Positions 8,389 to 17,700 of a stretch of 64,000 nt of DNA are shown one piece after another. The DNA is taken from positions 3,534,001 through 3,598,000 of the forward strand of contig NZ_JAMOAO010000001.1 in NCBI RefSeq assembly GCF_030555055.1, written 5' to 3'. Within the stretch, counting starts at the first letter, position 1. Every line of letters starts with the position of its first letter. This DNA comes from Nocardiopsis sp. YSL2 (lineage in GTDB: Bacteria; Actinomycetota; Actinomycetes; Streptosporangiales; Streptosporangiaceae). The translations under genes were made by a program, and so were the position numbers. A model generated the notes under the pieces. The model saw only the letters and a program-made list of their open reading frames with translations, was not told the DNA's origin and did not search any database.

Positions 8389-9062
8389 GCGTCCTCCTCC
8401 TCGTCGTCCGTCGGCCACCCTACGGCGTCGTCGCGCCGCCCCCACGCGGGCAGCCGGAGGGTGATCAGCTTCGCGCGCGGCGACAGCACCTGGGCGAGCT
8501 CGAACACGGCCTCGGTCCGCGAGTGGTCCTCGTCCAGGACGGAGAACAGGTTGACCCCCAGGTAGAACGTGATCGCCCCGTAGGCCACCTCGCGGGCGGG
8601 CAGCATCCGCCCGAGCGCCGAACCGCCCAGGACGCGGTTCCACTCGCCCTCGATGAAGGCGATCCACGGCTCGGCGCGGTCGCGGATCTCCGGGCGCAGC
8701 TCCGGCTTGGACACCGCGGCCGCGACCAGCTCGGTGAACTCCGCCATGTACCCGCGCTCCAGGTCGGTCCGGTAGATCTCGGTCGCCGCCTCCACCAGCT
8801 GCTCGAACGTGCGCGCCTTCGCGGTGAGCTCCCGGTACATCGCCAGGCGTTCGGTGCTGGAGCGGTCCAGCGCCGCCAGCAGCAGCTGGTCGACGCCGCC
8901 GAAGTGGTAGAAGACCAGCGCCGAGTTGGCCTCCGCGCGCGTGGCGATGGCGCGCGCCGACGCCCCGGAGTACCCCTCCTCGCGCAGCGTCGCGGTGGCC
9001 GCCGCGAGCAGCCGCTCCCTGGTCTCCTCACTCGTGCGCCGTCCGCCGCCGCCCTTGGCCAT
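8385..9062 (-). CDS. TetR/AcrR-family transcriptional regulator
   Basis: About 225 residues. The N-terminal helix-turn-helix spans residues 8-55 (TSEETRERLLAAATATLREE, then ASARAIATRA and LVFYHFGGVDQLL). The C-terminal ligand domain carries no motif that names an inducer. The ATG at 9062 follows a purine-rich stretch; upstream ATGs at 9101 and 9098 would sit next to the operator. It is divergent from the SRPBCC-membrane operon across a perfect palindrome, so it most likely represses that operon and itself. The Nudix gene is coupled downstream. Confidence 0.88.
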   Translation of the reverse strand: MAKGGGGRRTSEETRERLLAAATATLREEGYSGASARAIATRAEANSALVFYHFGGVDQLLLAALDRSSTERLAMYRELTAKARTFEQLVEAATEIYRTDLERGYMAEFTELVAAAVSKPELRPEIRDRAEPWIAFIEGEWNRVLGGSALGRMLPAREVAYGAITFYLGVNLFSVLDEDHSRTEAVFELAQVLSPRAKLITLRLPAWGRRDDAVGWPTDDEEEDA

Positions 9063-9103
9063 CGAATCCCCACCCCTTGCTCTCCGGTCGTGGTTCATCA
9101 TAC

Positions 9104-9125
9104 GGTTTAATCAAGTGATTAAACC
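9104..9125. promoter_or_regulatory. TetR-type palindromic operator
   Basis: A perfect inverted repeat of GGTTTAATCA and its complement TGATTAAACC separated by two bases, the most AT-rich spot nearby. It lies 42 bp before the tetR-like start and 33 bp before the divergent membrane gene start, the expected place for an autoregulatory operator. Confidence 0.75.
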
Positions 9126-9157
9126 AGGTGGTTCAAGCATGTGATGAAGGAGCGCCC

Positions 9158-10114
9158 GTGGAGACATCCCCCGAACCGGAGCGGCCCGTGGGTCCGCGGG
9201 AGCGCTGGCTCCTCGCCGCGATCGTCGGACTCGTGTTCGCCGGACTGGTGGTCCTGCGCATCACCAGCTGGGGCGGCCTGGACCAGACCGCGCTGTTCTA
9301 CCTGGGGCTTCCCGCGACCATCGCGCTGCTGATCGTGTTCACCGCCCGACCCAGGACCGGCGTCGGCGCGGCCATGGCGGTCACCGCGCTCGTGCTCGCC
9401 ATGGCCGGGCCCCTGCTCGCCGAGGGCATGGTGTGCCTGCTCCTGGCGGCACCGCTGATCTTCGGGGTCGTCGCCCTGGTCGCCGCGCTCTGCTCCGCCA
9501 TCGCCCGGGGCGCCTCCGGATCACGGCACGCCCTGCTCTTCGTGCCCGTGCTGTTCGTCCTGACGCTGGAGGGCGTCGGGGGCACCACGATCCTGCCCAG
9601 GCAGGACCAGGGCACCGGTGAGCGCGTGATCGACGCCCCGCCGTCCCAGGTCGCCGCCGCGCTGGCCGCGCCGCCGGAGTACGGCGCCTTCGAGGCCCTC
9701 TTCCTGCGCGCGGTCCCCTTCCCCGAACCCGTCCGGGCCACGGGCGAGGGCCTGGACGTCGGCGACACCCGCGTCGTCCACTTCACTCCGCGTACCACCC
9801 TCGCGATCGGGGACGAGCCCACCCCGCGCCGCATGGAACTGGTGGTGGTCGAGAGCAACGTGGGACCCGACGGCGGCCGGGTGGTCTTCGACGTGGTCGA
9901 GGACACCGCGTTCTCCGGCTGGATGGACATGCGCCGCGCCGAGGCGGCCTGGTCGGCGGCCGACGGCGGCACCCGGCTCGGCTGGGCCATCGACTACGAG
10001 CGCACCTACGAGCCCTCCTGGTACTTCGGTCCCCTCCAGGCCTACGCCACCGACCTGGCCGCCGAGTACCTCGCCGCCACCTTCGAGACCACCGCGACGG
10101 AGGAGGCCCGGTGA
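9158..10114 (+). CDS. membrane protein with SRPBCC-like domain
   Basis: About 318 residues. Three or four transmembrane helices occupy residues 18-145, followed by a soluble C-terminal domain starting at GERVIDAPPSQVAAALAAPP. Its pattern (RVIDAP..V...L..P..Y, then strands and a final long helix LQAYATDLAAEYLAATFE) matches START/Bet v1-like SRPBCC ligand-binding domains. The GTG at 9158 has AAGGAG six bases upstream. It is the first gene of an operon with the methyltransferase-DCC fusion (overlapping stop and start) and is the probable target of the TetR-like repressor. Confidence 0.75.
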   Translation: METSPEPERPVGPRERWLLAAIVGLVFAGLVVLRITSWGGLDQTALFYLGLPATIALLIVFTARPRTGVGAAMAVTALVLAMAGPLLAEGMVCLLLAAPLIFGVVALVAALCSAIARGASGSRHALLFVPVLFVLTLEGVGGTTILPRQDQGTGERVIDAPPSQVAAALAAPPEYGAFEALFLRAVPFPEPVRATGEGLDVGDTRVVHFTPRTTLAIGDEPTPRRMELVVVESNVGPDGGRVVFDVVEDTAFSGWMDMRRAEAAWSAADGGTRLGWAIDYERTYEPSWYFGPLQAYATDLAAEYLAATFETTATEEAR

Positions 10115-11400
10115 TGCCCGACCCCGAACTCCACACCACCCTGGTCCGCGGCCTGGGCCTGTTCGTGCCCCTGGCCGCGCTCGTGGCCCTGGGCGCCTGG
10201 CGGGCGCCGTCCCGCCGCGAGACCGCGGCGATGATCGTCTCCGGCGCCTGGGCCCTGCTCACCCTCGTGCCGCTCAACCTGCTCGCCCTGCGCGTGGGCT
10301 GGTGGTCCTTCCACACCGACGGTGCCGTGTGGCTGGGGATGCCCATGGACCTCATGGTCGCGTGGGTCATCCTCTGGGGTCCGCTGCCGGCCCTGCTGCT
10401 ACGCGTGCTCCCCGTCCCCCTGCTCACCGCCCTGCTGGTCTGGGTCGACATCCTCCTCATGCCGCTCGCCGCGCCCGTGGTGGACCTGAGCCGGCTGTGG
10501 CTGATCGGGGAGTTCGCCGGAGCGGCCGTGTGCCTGATCCCCGCGCTGCTGCTCGCGTACTGGACCCGCGAGGGACAGCTCGTCCACGCGCGCGTGTGGG
10601 CCCAGGCCGGGCTGGCGTTCGGGCTGATGGTCGTGCTGCCCGTGCTCGTCCTCGGTGCCGTCCCCAGCGGCTCGACCCTGTTCGCCGGCGCCCAGGCCGT
10701 CGCCCTGGCCGGGCTGCCGGGCCTGGCCGCCGCACGCGAGTTCGCGCGCGTGGGCGCCGGAACCCCGCTGCCCTACGACCCGCCCGTCCACCTGGTCACC
10801 AGCGGCCCCTACGCCTACCTGCGCAACCCCATGCAGACCTCGATGGTCGCCGTCTACGTCGTCCTCGCCGCGCTGCTGCGCGAACCCGCGCTGCTCCTGC
10901 TGGCCCTGAGCGCGCTGATCTACGGCGCCGGGTTCGCCGACTGGCACGAGGACGGGCAGTTGCGCGCGGCGTTCGGGCGCCGGTGGACCGACTACCGGTC
11001 GGCCGTGCGCCCCTGGCTGCCCCGGTGGCGGCCCTGGCCGGAACGCACCCCCGGTGTCCTCTACGTCGCCGCGGACTGCGCCGTGTGCCGGGGCGTCGGC
11101 GCCTGGATCGCCGCCCGCTCGCCCGTCGCCCTGGACCTGCGACCCGCCGCCGAGCACGCCGAGGTCCTCTACCGCCTCACCTACGAGGCCCCCGACGGCT
11201 CGCGGTGGAGCGGAGTGTCCGCCGTCGCCAGGGCCCTGGAGCACCTCCACCTGGGGTGGGCGCTCACCGGCTGGGCCCTCGACCTGCCCGGTGTGCGGCA
11301 CTTCGCCCAGGTCTGCGCGGACGCCTTCGTCGCCGGTCCACGGCCCTCCCGCGCCCCGCGGTCCGAGGGCGAGGCATCCGGAACGGGGGAGCGCGTCTGA
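10114..11400 (+). CDS. isoprenylcysteine methyltransferase-like membrane protein fused to DCC thiol-oxidoreductase-like domain
   Basis: About 428 residues. The first two thirds are a multi-pass membrane region ending in an ICMT/PEMT-like methyltransferase core: HLVTSGPYAYLRNPMQTSMV, then DWHEDGQLRAAFGRRWTDYR and WLPRW. A C-terminal domain begins LYVAADCAVCRGVGAWIAAR, with the D-C-x-x-C signature of DCC (DUF393) thiol-disulfide proteins. The start is ATG 10114 or GTG 10111, both overlapping the upstream stop. The fusion is unusual and suggests thiol redox or lipid/prenyl modification in the membrane; the substrate is unknown. Confidence 0.78.
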   Translation: MPDPELHTTLVRGLGLFVPLAALVALGAWRAPSRRETAAMIVSGAWALLTLVPLNLLALRVGWWSFHTDGAVWLGMPMDLMVAWVILWGPLPALLLRVLPVPLLTALLVWVDILLMPLAAPVVDLSRLWLIGEFAGAAVCLIPALLLAYWTREGQLVHARVWAQAGLAFGLMVVLPVLVLGAVPSGSTLFAGAQAVALAGLPGLAAAREFARVGAGTPLPYDPPVHLVTSGPYAYLRNPMQTSMVAVYVVLAALLREPALLLLALSALIYGAGFADWHEDGQLRAAFGRRWTDYRSAVRPWLPRWRPWPERTPGVLYVAADCAVCRGVGAWIAARSPVALDLRPAAEHAEVLYRLTYEAPDGSRWSGVSAVARALEHLHLGWALTGWALDLPGVRHFAQVCADAFVAGPRPSRAPRSEGEASGTGERV

Positions 11401-11522
11401 GGCACCGCCGCGGGCGGGCCCGGACACCGCCCGCCGCGGCCGCGTCCCGCGCCGTTATGCTCGGTCGGGGGCCGACCACCGGCCCCCGACGCCTTCACCC
11501 CCCGGACGGCACGAGGGATTCC

Positions 11523-13709
11523 ATGGAAGAACAGGCCATGCTCGCGCGGGACCTCGTCCTGCGCGTCTGCGCCGGTGCGACCGAGCTCGACCCCCAGTGG
11601 ATCCGGGCCGGCGGCAAGGTCACCACCCCCTTCCTCGTGCCCCGCGACCGCAACCTCGTCCGCGCGATCATCGCGGCGGGACGGTCGATGGGGGTGGACC
11701 GCCTCCTGGTCTGCCGGACCCGACCCGAGTTCTCCTACGAACCCGTCACCGAGGTCCCCCTCGACACCGGCACCCTGGTCGACCTCATCCGCGGATGGGG
11801 ACCCACACCCACCGACTTCCTCGTCTGCGTCGAGGACTTCTCCGCGGCGGTCCTGGTCAACGCCGACGAACTCACCGTGGCGGCCGGCCCGCCCGACTTC
11901 GTCCGCGAACTCGTCGGCGCCGACATCCCCCAGGCCCGCGCCCACTTCGCGGCCCGGGCACGCGCGGAGGGCGGCGCGGCCCTCACCCGCGCGGCGCAGC
12001 TCTACCACTGCGTCGAGCACGGAGCCCGTCACGCGCGCACTCCGCGAGGTCCCGGACCGGACCTCGCCGAACGCCTGGCCCGCACCGCCGAGCGCGCCCG
12101 CGAGCGCTCCCCGCGGGCCGTGCGCGTCGTGCGGGTCCTCCGCGGCTCCTGGGGGTGGCTCATGCTCGTCGCCCTGCTCGCCGTGCCCCTGGCCGAACCC
12201 GCGCTGGGGGCCGTCCTGCCCACGATGGCCCTCACCTACCTGCTGCTCTTCCAGCTCGCCTGGCTCTCGCGCTCGCGCACCGTCTCCTTCGCGACCCTGC
12301 TGCGGGTGGTCGCGCTCGGCGCTGTTCTGCTCTGGCCGATCGCGCTCGCCGAGTCCGCCCTCGTGCGCTTCCTGGGCGCCGACCCCTACGGCGTCCTCGC
12401 CTACACCTACGTCGCGGTGCCCGTGGAGGAACTCGGCAAGCTCGCGCCCCTGCTGCTCCTGCCGCTCCTCGCCCGGCGCCGGGCGCGCCGCATGGCCGCC
12501 ACCGACTTCCTGCTGGTGGCGGCGGCCTCCGGGGCCGGGTTCCAGCTCGCGGAACGCCTGCTGACCGAGGTGTCGCTCATGGAGGGCGGCCACACCGGCG
12601 GAAGCGGCCTCCTGCTGCCCGGCGGATCGGTCGTGCACGCCCCGGACGGCGGCGTGCTCGCCGCCTTCTCCGGGCACGCCCTGACGACCGGACTGGTCGG
12701 CGCGGCCTTCGGCCTGGCGATCGTCGGCCGCCGCTACGGCGCCTGGCTCTGGCTGCTGCCCCCGCTCGCACTGACCACGGCCGTCCTGGAGCACCTCAAC
12801 CTCAACGCGGTGTTCGCCGGGGCGAGCCTGCACTGGGCCACCGACGCGGTCTTCGCCGTCCTCGGCGGCGGCGTCCTCACGCCGTGGCTGCTGCTCCTGC
12901 TCCTGCTGTGCGCGGTCGCCATGGACTACCGGATGATCGGCACCGCCGCCGAGAGCACACCGCCGCTGCCCGGGCAGCCGCCCCTGGCCCGCCTGCGCCG
13001 CTGGGCGTGGGGCCGCTCGATCGCGATGCGTGTGCGGGTGCCCGCCGACATCGCGCCGCTGTTCCGCCGGATCGCGCTGTCGTGGATCGACCTCCCGGTC
13101 ACCCTGGCGACCACGCTGTCCTCGATCGCGCACGAGCTGGCCGCCGCCACGATCGCGGCCCGCCGCGGACCGGGCGTCCTGTGCGACACCTGGCGCTTCG
13201 TGCGGCACCGGAGGGCCAGCGCCATGGGCGAGGCCCGGTCCGAGGGACGGCCCTGGCGCCCCTACCCGGCCCAGGACGCCCTGACCCGCGACGCGCGGGC
13301 GCTGGCGATCCGCCTGGGCCTGGCCGCGACCGGGGGGATCACCGCGGCCGCGGCCGCCGCGCTCATGCTGGCCGCCCTCCCGGCCGCGGCGGTCCCGCTT
13401 CCGGTCACCGGCGTCGGCGCCGACACCCCGGCCTACGCCCTGGTGGCCGTGGCCCGCCTCCAGGACTGGCTGGGCGGTCAGGGCACCGCCGTGTGGGCGG
13501 CGGTGGCGCTGGTGGCGGTGCTGAGCCTGCTGACGACCGGCAACGCGGTGCCGTACGCCCACCCGAGGATGCGCGAGTTCCTGCGCGCGCCCACCGCCAA
13601 CACGGGCGCGATCCTGGGCATGCTCGCCCCCGGGCAGGTCGGCTACGCGCTGCCGGGCCTGATCGGCCTGGCCCTTCCGCGCCGCGTGGACCGCCTCCTG
13701 GTCCGCTGA
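11523..13709 (+). CDS. PrsW-family intramembrane metalloprotease-like protein
   Basis: About 728 residues. A soluble N-terminal region of roughly 200 residues precedes about eight membrane helices. Three PrsW motifs are present: EELGK (EExxK), FQLAE (FxxxE) and HWATD (HxxxD), along with SGHALTTGLVGAAFG. PrsW proteases of Bacillus cleave anti-sigma factors in or near the membrane. The long C-terminal extension has two more hydrophobic segments and a cytoplasmic loop and is not part of the basic family. The ATG at 11523 has GAGGG eight bases upstream. The gene lies 122 bp after the methyltransferase-DCC fusion and may belong to the same operon. Confidence 0.8.
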   Translation: MEEQAMLARDLVLRVCAGATELDPQWIRAGGKVTTPFLVPRDRNLVRAIIAAGRSMGVDRLLVCRTRPEFSYEPVTEVPLDTGTLVDLIRGWGPTPTDFLVCVEDFSAAVLVNADELTVAAGPPDFVRELVGADIPQARAHFAARARAEGGAALTRAAQLYHCVEHGARHARTPRGPGPDLAERLARTAERARERSPRAVRVVRVLRGSWGWLMLVALLAVPLAEPALGAVLPTMALTYLLLFQLAWLSRSRTVSFATLLRVVALGAVLLWPIALAESALVRFLGADPYGVLAYTYVAVPVEELGKLAPLLLLPLLARRRARRMAATDFLLVAAASGAGFQLAERLLTEVSLMEGGHTGGSGLLLPGGSVVHAPDGGVLAAFSGHALTTGLVGAAFGLAIVGRRYGAWLWLLPPLALTTAVLEHLNLNAVFAGASLHWATDAVFAVLGGGVLTPWLLLLLLLCAVAMDYRMIGTAAESTPPLPGQPPLARLRRWAWGRSIAMRVRVPADIAPLFRRIALSWIDLPVTLATTLSSIAHELAAATIAARRGPGVLCDTWRFVRHRRASAMGEARSEGRPWRPYPAQDALTRDARALAIRLGLAATGGITAAAAAALMLAALPAAAVPLPVTGVGADTPAYALVAVARLQDWLGGQGTAVWAAVALVAVLSLLTTGNAVPYAHPRMREFLRAPTANTGAILGMLAPGQVGYALPGLIGLALPRRVDRLLVR

Positions 13710-13712
13710 CCG

Positions 13713-13987
13713 TCAGGCCCGGTACGCGTCCCGACGGTGGCGGATCGAGTGGATCTCGATCACGTCCTGGTCCGGGCGGATCCGGTGCGTGGCCAGGAGA
13801 GCGATTCCGCCGGTCGGACCGCCCGCACACCACGGTCCGGCGCGGGTGATCCGTTGAGAACCCGCAGGAGGCCGACACGTCCGCTTCCGGCGGGGTTCAC
13901 GGTTGCAACGAGCTCGTGAGCACCGTTGCCGCCGTGGGCGGCCGGATCGGGAACAGCTCTGAGAGCTGTTGCTCCCCTTCCGCTCAT
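13713..13987 (-). pseudogene. relE/parE-type toxin remnant (C-terminal fragment)
   Basis: The last 30 codons (about 13806-13713) read LLATHRIRPDQDVIEIHSIR and then HRRDAYRA, the typical C-terminal strand and HRxxAYR ending of RelE/ParE toxins, with normal GC-rich third positions. Upstream of about 13806 coding bias collapses and no frame continues as a RelE N-terminus; a weak, frame-shifted resemblance between 13987 and 13810 is probably chance. The piece is on the same strand as the truncated relE N-terminus at 25798-25944 and may be the other half of that gene. The stop is 4 bp from the convergent prsW-like gene. Confidence 0.55.
13952..13970. repeat. 19-bp palindrome
   Basis: Perfect inverted repeat AACAGCTCT-G-AGAGCTGTT within the non-coding left edge of the Rhs island. 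It could be an operator or a recombination scar; no partner gene is evident. Confidence 0.4.
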
Positions 13988-14004
13988 GGTCGCCTTTCGG
14001 CAAG

Positions 14005-14035
14005 AAAAAGGAGATCCCGCGTTCGGCGCGGGATC
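14005..14035 (-). terminator. intrinsic terminator on the minus strand without an upstream gene
   Basis: On the minus strand a nine-base stem GATCCCGCG/CGCGGGATC with a five-base loop is followed by CTCCTTTTTCTTG, a classical Rho-independent terminator. No convincing minus-strand gene precedes it between 14036 and 14706, so it may belong to a lost gene or a small RNA. Confidence 0.6.
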
Positions 14036-14706
14036 GGCATTACGTTTCCATATAGTCCGTGGCCGGTCGGCTGGGCGGCCGGTGCGGAGCATGGCCGCGC
14101 GGCGGTGTCATCGGCGACGCCGACAGGTGTCCTCATGTTCACACTGCTCATAGTGCTGTCAGCGGGTTCGGAGAGTGCCGTACCCCCACACCGGGTGCAC
14201 AGGCCGGATCGGGCCGGTCGGATCCTTCTCCGCTCCTCTGAGGCGGTCTGTAGGAGCAGAGAAACCATTCGCGTTATATGTCTGTTTTCCTGGATTCGTA
14301 GCGTCACCGCCGCTTCGCATCGTGTGCCCCACCCGCTAGGACATCCCCCACATGGCCTTCCGAGCCGCAGCCCTCCGGCGTGCGACCACACCGCCTTCCG
14401 GCACGGTCATCCGCGCGATTCCCGCCCCGCCTCCGACCGCCTACGCCGACATCCCGTCCGCGGGCACTGACAGCATCGGCGACAGCCATCCCACCGCGCC
14501 CGCCACCCCCGTCGCTCCGGGCGGTTCCGCTGCCGTGCACAGCATGTCCCGGCACGAAACGAATGGCGACGGCGAGCGCGACCGGCACACCCCCGACCGG
14601 GGCAGGGCGGCGTCTCCGGCAACGGCCGCGTCCGGGGCGTCGCAGTGAGCTGACCCCACCTTTTCACCGGCCCCACAGCATCCCTCTGTCCCCGGAAGGA
14701 TCCTCC
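14036..14706. other. non-coding left part of the Rhs island
   Basis: This stretch precedes the LamG gene and must contain its promoter. Apart from a 98-codon GC-rich ORF listed separately, I see no gene. The local base composition (14036-14330) is less GC-rich at every third position than flanking genes, consistent with non-coding DNA. Confidence 0.4.
14352..14648 (+). CDS. possible small disordered protein, 98 aa
   Basis: The ORF has high GC at third positions but encodes only low-complexity Ala/Pro/Thr/Ser sequence with no domain or signal peptide. The ATG is preceded by GGACATCCCCCAC, resembling the ends of the shared blocks before the three membrane genes at 4.4-7.0 kb. There is no ribosome site. 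Could be spurious. Confidence 0.25.
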   Translation: MAFRAAALRRATTPPSGTVIRAIPAPPPTAYADIPSAGTDSIGDSHPTAPATPVAPGGSAAVHSMSRHETNGDGERDRHTPDRGRAASPATAASGASQ

Positions 14707-17700
14707 GTGCCCTCACACGGTGTCCCCGAGTCGTCGAGCACCCGCTTCCCCGCCGCGGTCCGCCGAACCGCCGCGGCCCTGTCCGCCACCGCCCTCCTCA
14801 CCGCCCTGTCCGTGGCGCTGCCCGTCACCGGGACCCCCGGGGACGTCGCCCTGGCCGATGGGGAGGCCGCCGCGGCCACCGAAGCGGAGGCGGTCGAGCT
14901 CGCCGCCGAACTCGACGAGCCGGTGGAGGTCACCGGGAAGCGCGAGGAGCGCCGCACCGTCTACGCCGAACCGGATGGCAGCTTCACCGCCCGGGAGTAC
15001 GCCAACCCGGTCCGCGTCCTGAAAGGCGGGGAGTGGGTCGAACCGGACGCCACCCTGGTCCGCCACGACGACGGAAGCATCACGCCCGAAGCCGCCACCA
15101 TCGGACTCTCCCTCTCCCCGGGCGGGGACGTGCCGTTGGCGGTCCTGACCCGCGCGGGTCAGGAGATGTCCCTGGAGTGGCCCGAGCCCCTCCCCGAACC
15201 CGAACTGAACGGCAACGAGGCCCTCTACCCCTCGGTGGCCGAGGATGTCGACCTCGTCGTCCGCGCGGAGGTGGACGGCTTCTCCCACGTGCTCGTGGTT
15301 CACACACCCGAGGCCGCGCGGAGCCCCGAGCTGTCCGAGCTGCGACTGGGCACCGGGGTGGACGGAGTCGAGCTCACCCAGGACGGCGAGGGCCTCACCG
15401 CCGTCGACAGCGGAGCCGGCGGCGCGGTGTTCGAGGCCGCCGAGCCCCTCATGTGGGACTCGGGCCGAGGCGAGGAAGGCGGGGAGGCGGCCGTACCCCG
15501 GAGCCGCTCCGCCGAGGAGCCGCCCAGGGGTGCCGACGTCGAGGGAGCACACCCGCAGGACGGCCCCCTGGAGTCCTCCCGGGTCTCCTCCGTCGACGTC
15601 GAGATCGACGGCGACGACCTGGTCCTGCGTCCTGAGCCGGAGATGATCGCAGACGAGGAGACCTCCTACCCCCTCTACATCGACCCGGTGTGGAAGACCG
15701 CCACCCGCACGGCCTGGGCGATGGTCTCCTCCGGCTATCCGGGGACCTCCTACTGGAAGTTCTCCGGCGAGGACAACGAGGGCGCGGGCCGATGCCCGCA
15801 GCTGGCCGGCGACCCGTACTACTGCAACAACTCGGGGACCAAGCGGCTCCTGTACCGCATCCCCACCGGCGCCTACGCCGACAAGCAGATCCTGTCCGCC
15901 GAGCTCGCGGTCACCCTGCGGCACACCTATGACTCCGGGTCCCACCCCGTGAAGGCGTACCGGACCGGAATGTTCACCACGTCCACGAACTGGAACAGCC
16001 AGCCCTCGTGGGTGCGGCACCAGGACACCAAGAGCCCCTCCAATCCCGCGAGTTCCTGCACACCGACCAACCAGAACGTACGCTTCGACGTCTCCGACGC
16101 GGTCTCCAGCGCCTCGTCCGGCGGCTGGTCGACGACCTCCTTCGGGCTCCGCGCGGGTGACGAGTCCACCTACACCCAGTGGAAGCGCTTCTGCGACAAC
16201 GCCCATCTGGAGGTGCACTACAACACGGTCCCCGACACTCCGGACCAAGCCTGGATGGGGATGTCCCCGGGCGGCGGCTGCGTCTACGGCTCCGACCGCC
16301 CCTACGTCGACGAGCCGCCGCGCCTGTCGGCGTACCTGTCCGACGGCGACGAGTTCAGTAGCGCCACGGAGAAGCTCAAAGCCCAGTTCCGGGTGTTCTG
16401 GACCGACGAGGACGGTGTGGAACAGGAGCACACGTACACCACCTCGGAGAAGGCGGCGGGCTCCTTCTTCCACTACCAGGTCCCCGACGACATCCCCGAG
16501 AACACCGTCATCGCCTGGATCGTGCGGGCCTCCGACGGGCATGCCTGGGGCCCCTGGAGCTGGGCCGGATCCCAGACCCGGTGCCAGTTCGTCTACGACT
16601 CCGCGGCCCCGGAGGCACCGGAGATCTCCTCCGACGACTTCCCCGCCGACGACTCCTGGCACGACGGCGTGGGGGTCTACGGCGACTTCACCATCTCCTC
16701 GCCCTCCGACGACATCGTCGAGTACCGCTACGGCATCAACGAGGACCCCTCTCCCGACAACACGCTGACCCCTGACACCGACGGCACGGCGACCCTCACC
16801 ACCAGCCCGTGGTTCGAGGGTCCGCACAGCCTCTACGTCGAGGCCGTGGACCGGGCGGGCAAGACCAGTGTCCGCGCCGGCCACCTGTTCCTGGTCGACG
16901 GCGGCAGGCCCGCGGTCGGGCAGTGGTCCATGAACGACGACACGGGATCCGACGGGGCCGCCGACGCCTCCGGTGGAGGCCATACCGCACTCGCCGGTGA
17001 CGGAGCCACCTTCGGAGTGCAGGGACCGGGCGAAGACCCGAGCCGTGCCGTCGCCCTCGACGGATCGGACGGGGCCTACCTCGCACCCTCCGCGCATCTG
17101 GTGGACACCACCGGCCTGTACTCGGCCGCGGCCTGGGTCCGCCTGGACGACCTGGACCGGGACCAGGTGGTCGTGTCCCAGGACGGTAACGAGGGTCCCG
17201 GCTTCACCCTCGGCTACGACGCCTCCGACCGGGCCTGGCGTCTGGCTTTCCCGGAGGCCGACGCGACCGCCGCCGGGGAGACGGCGGTCTCCGCGGACAC
17301 GGCGGTGATGGAAGGGGAATGGGTCCATGTCGCCTTCGCCTACGACGGCCACGCGAACACCGCCCGCCTCTTCGTCAACGGGATCCAGGAAGGAGACGTC
17401 GAGCGCGGCACCACGTGGCACGCGCCCGGTGACGTGCAGATCGGCCGCGCGCTCGCCGGCGGCGGCGTCTTCGACCGCCACTTGGACGGCGCCCTGGCCG
17501 ACGTACGCGTCTTCGACCGGCTCGTCCACGGATACGAGTTCGACCGGCTCCGGATGCTGCCGGTCGACCGCCGGGGCTACTGGCCCTTCAACGACGTCGC
17601 CGACGACGGCACCAGCCCCGACGCCGACGGCTTGAGCCCGATGGCCCTGAACGGCGACGCGAGCATCTACACCGCCGACCCCCTGCAGGGCGACAGCGCT

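Noticed and set aside
13810..13987. Full-length degenerate RelE toxin in shifted frames
   Set aside because: The apparent similarity is weak and no frame has normal codon bias; only the C-terminal 30 codons are convincing.
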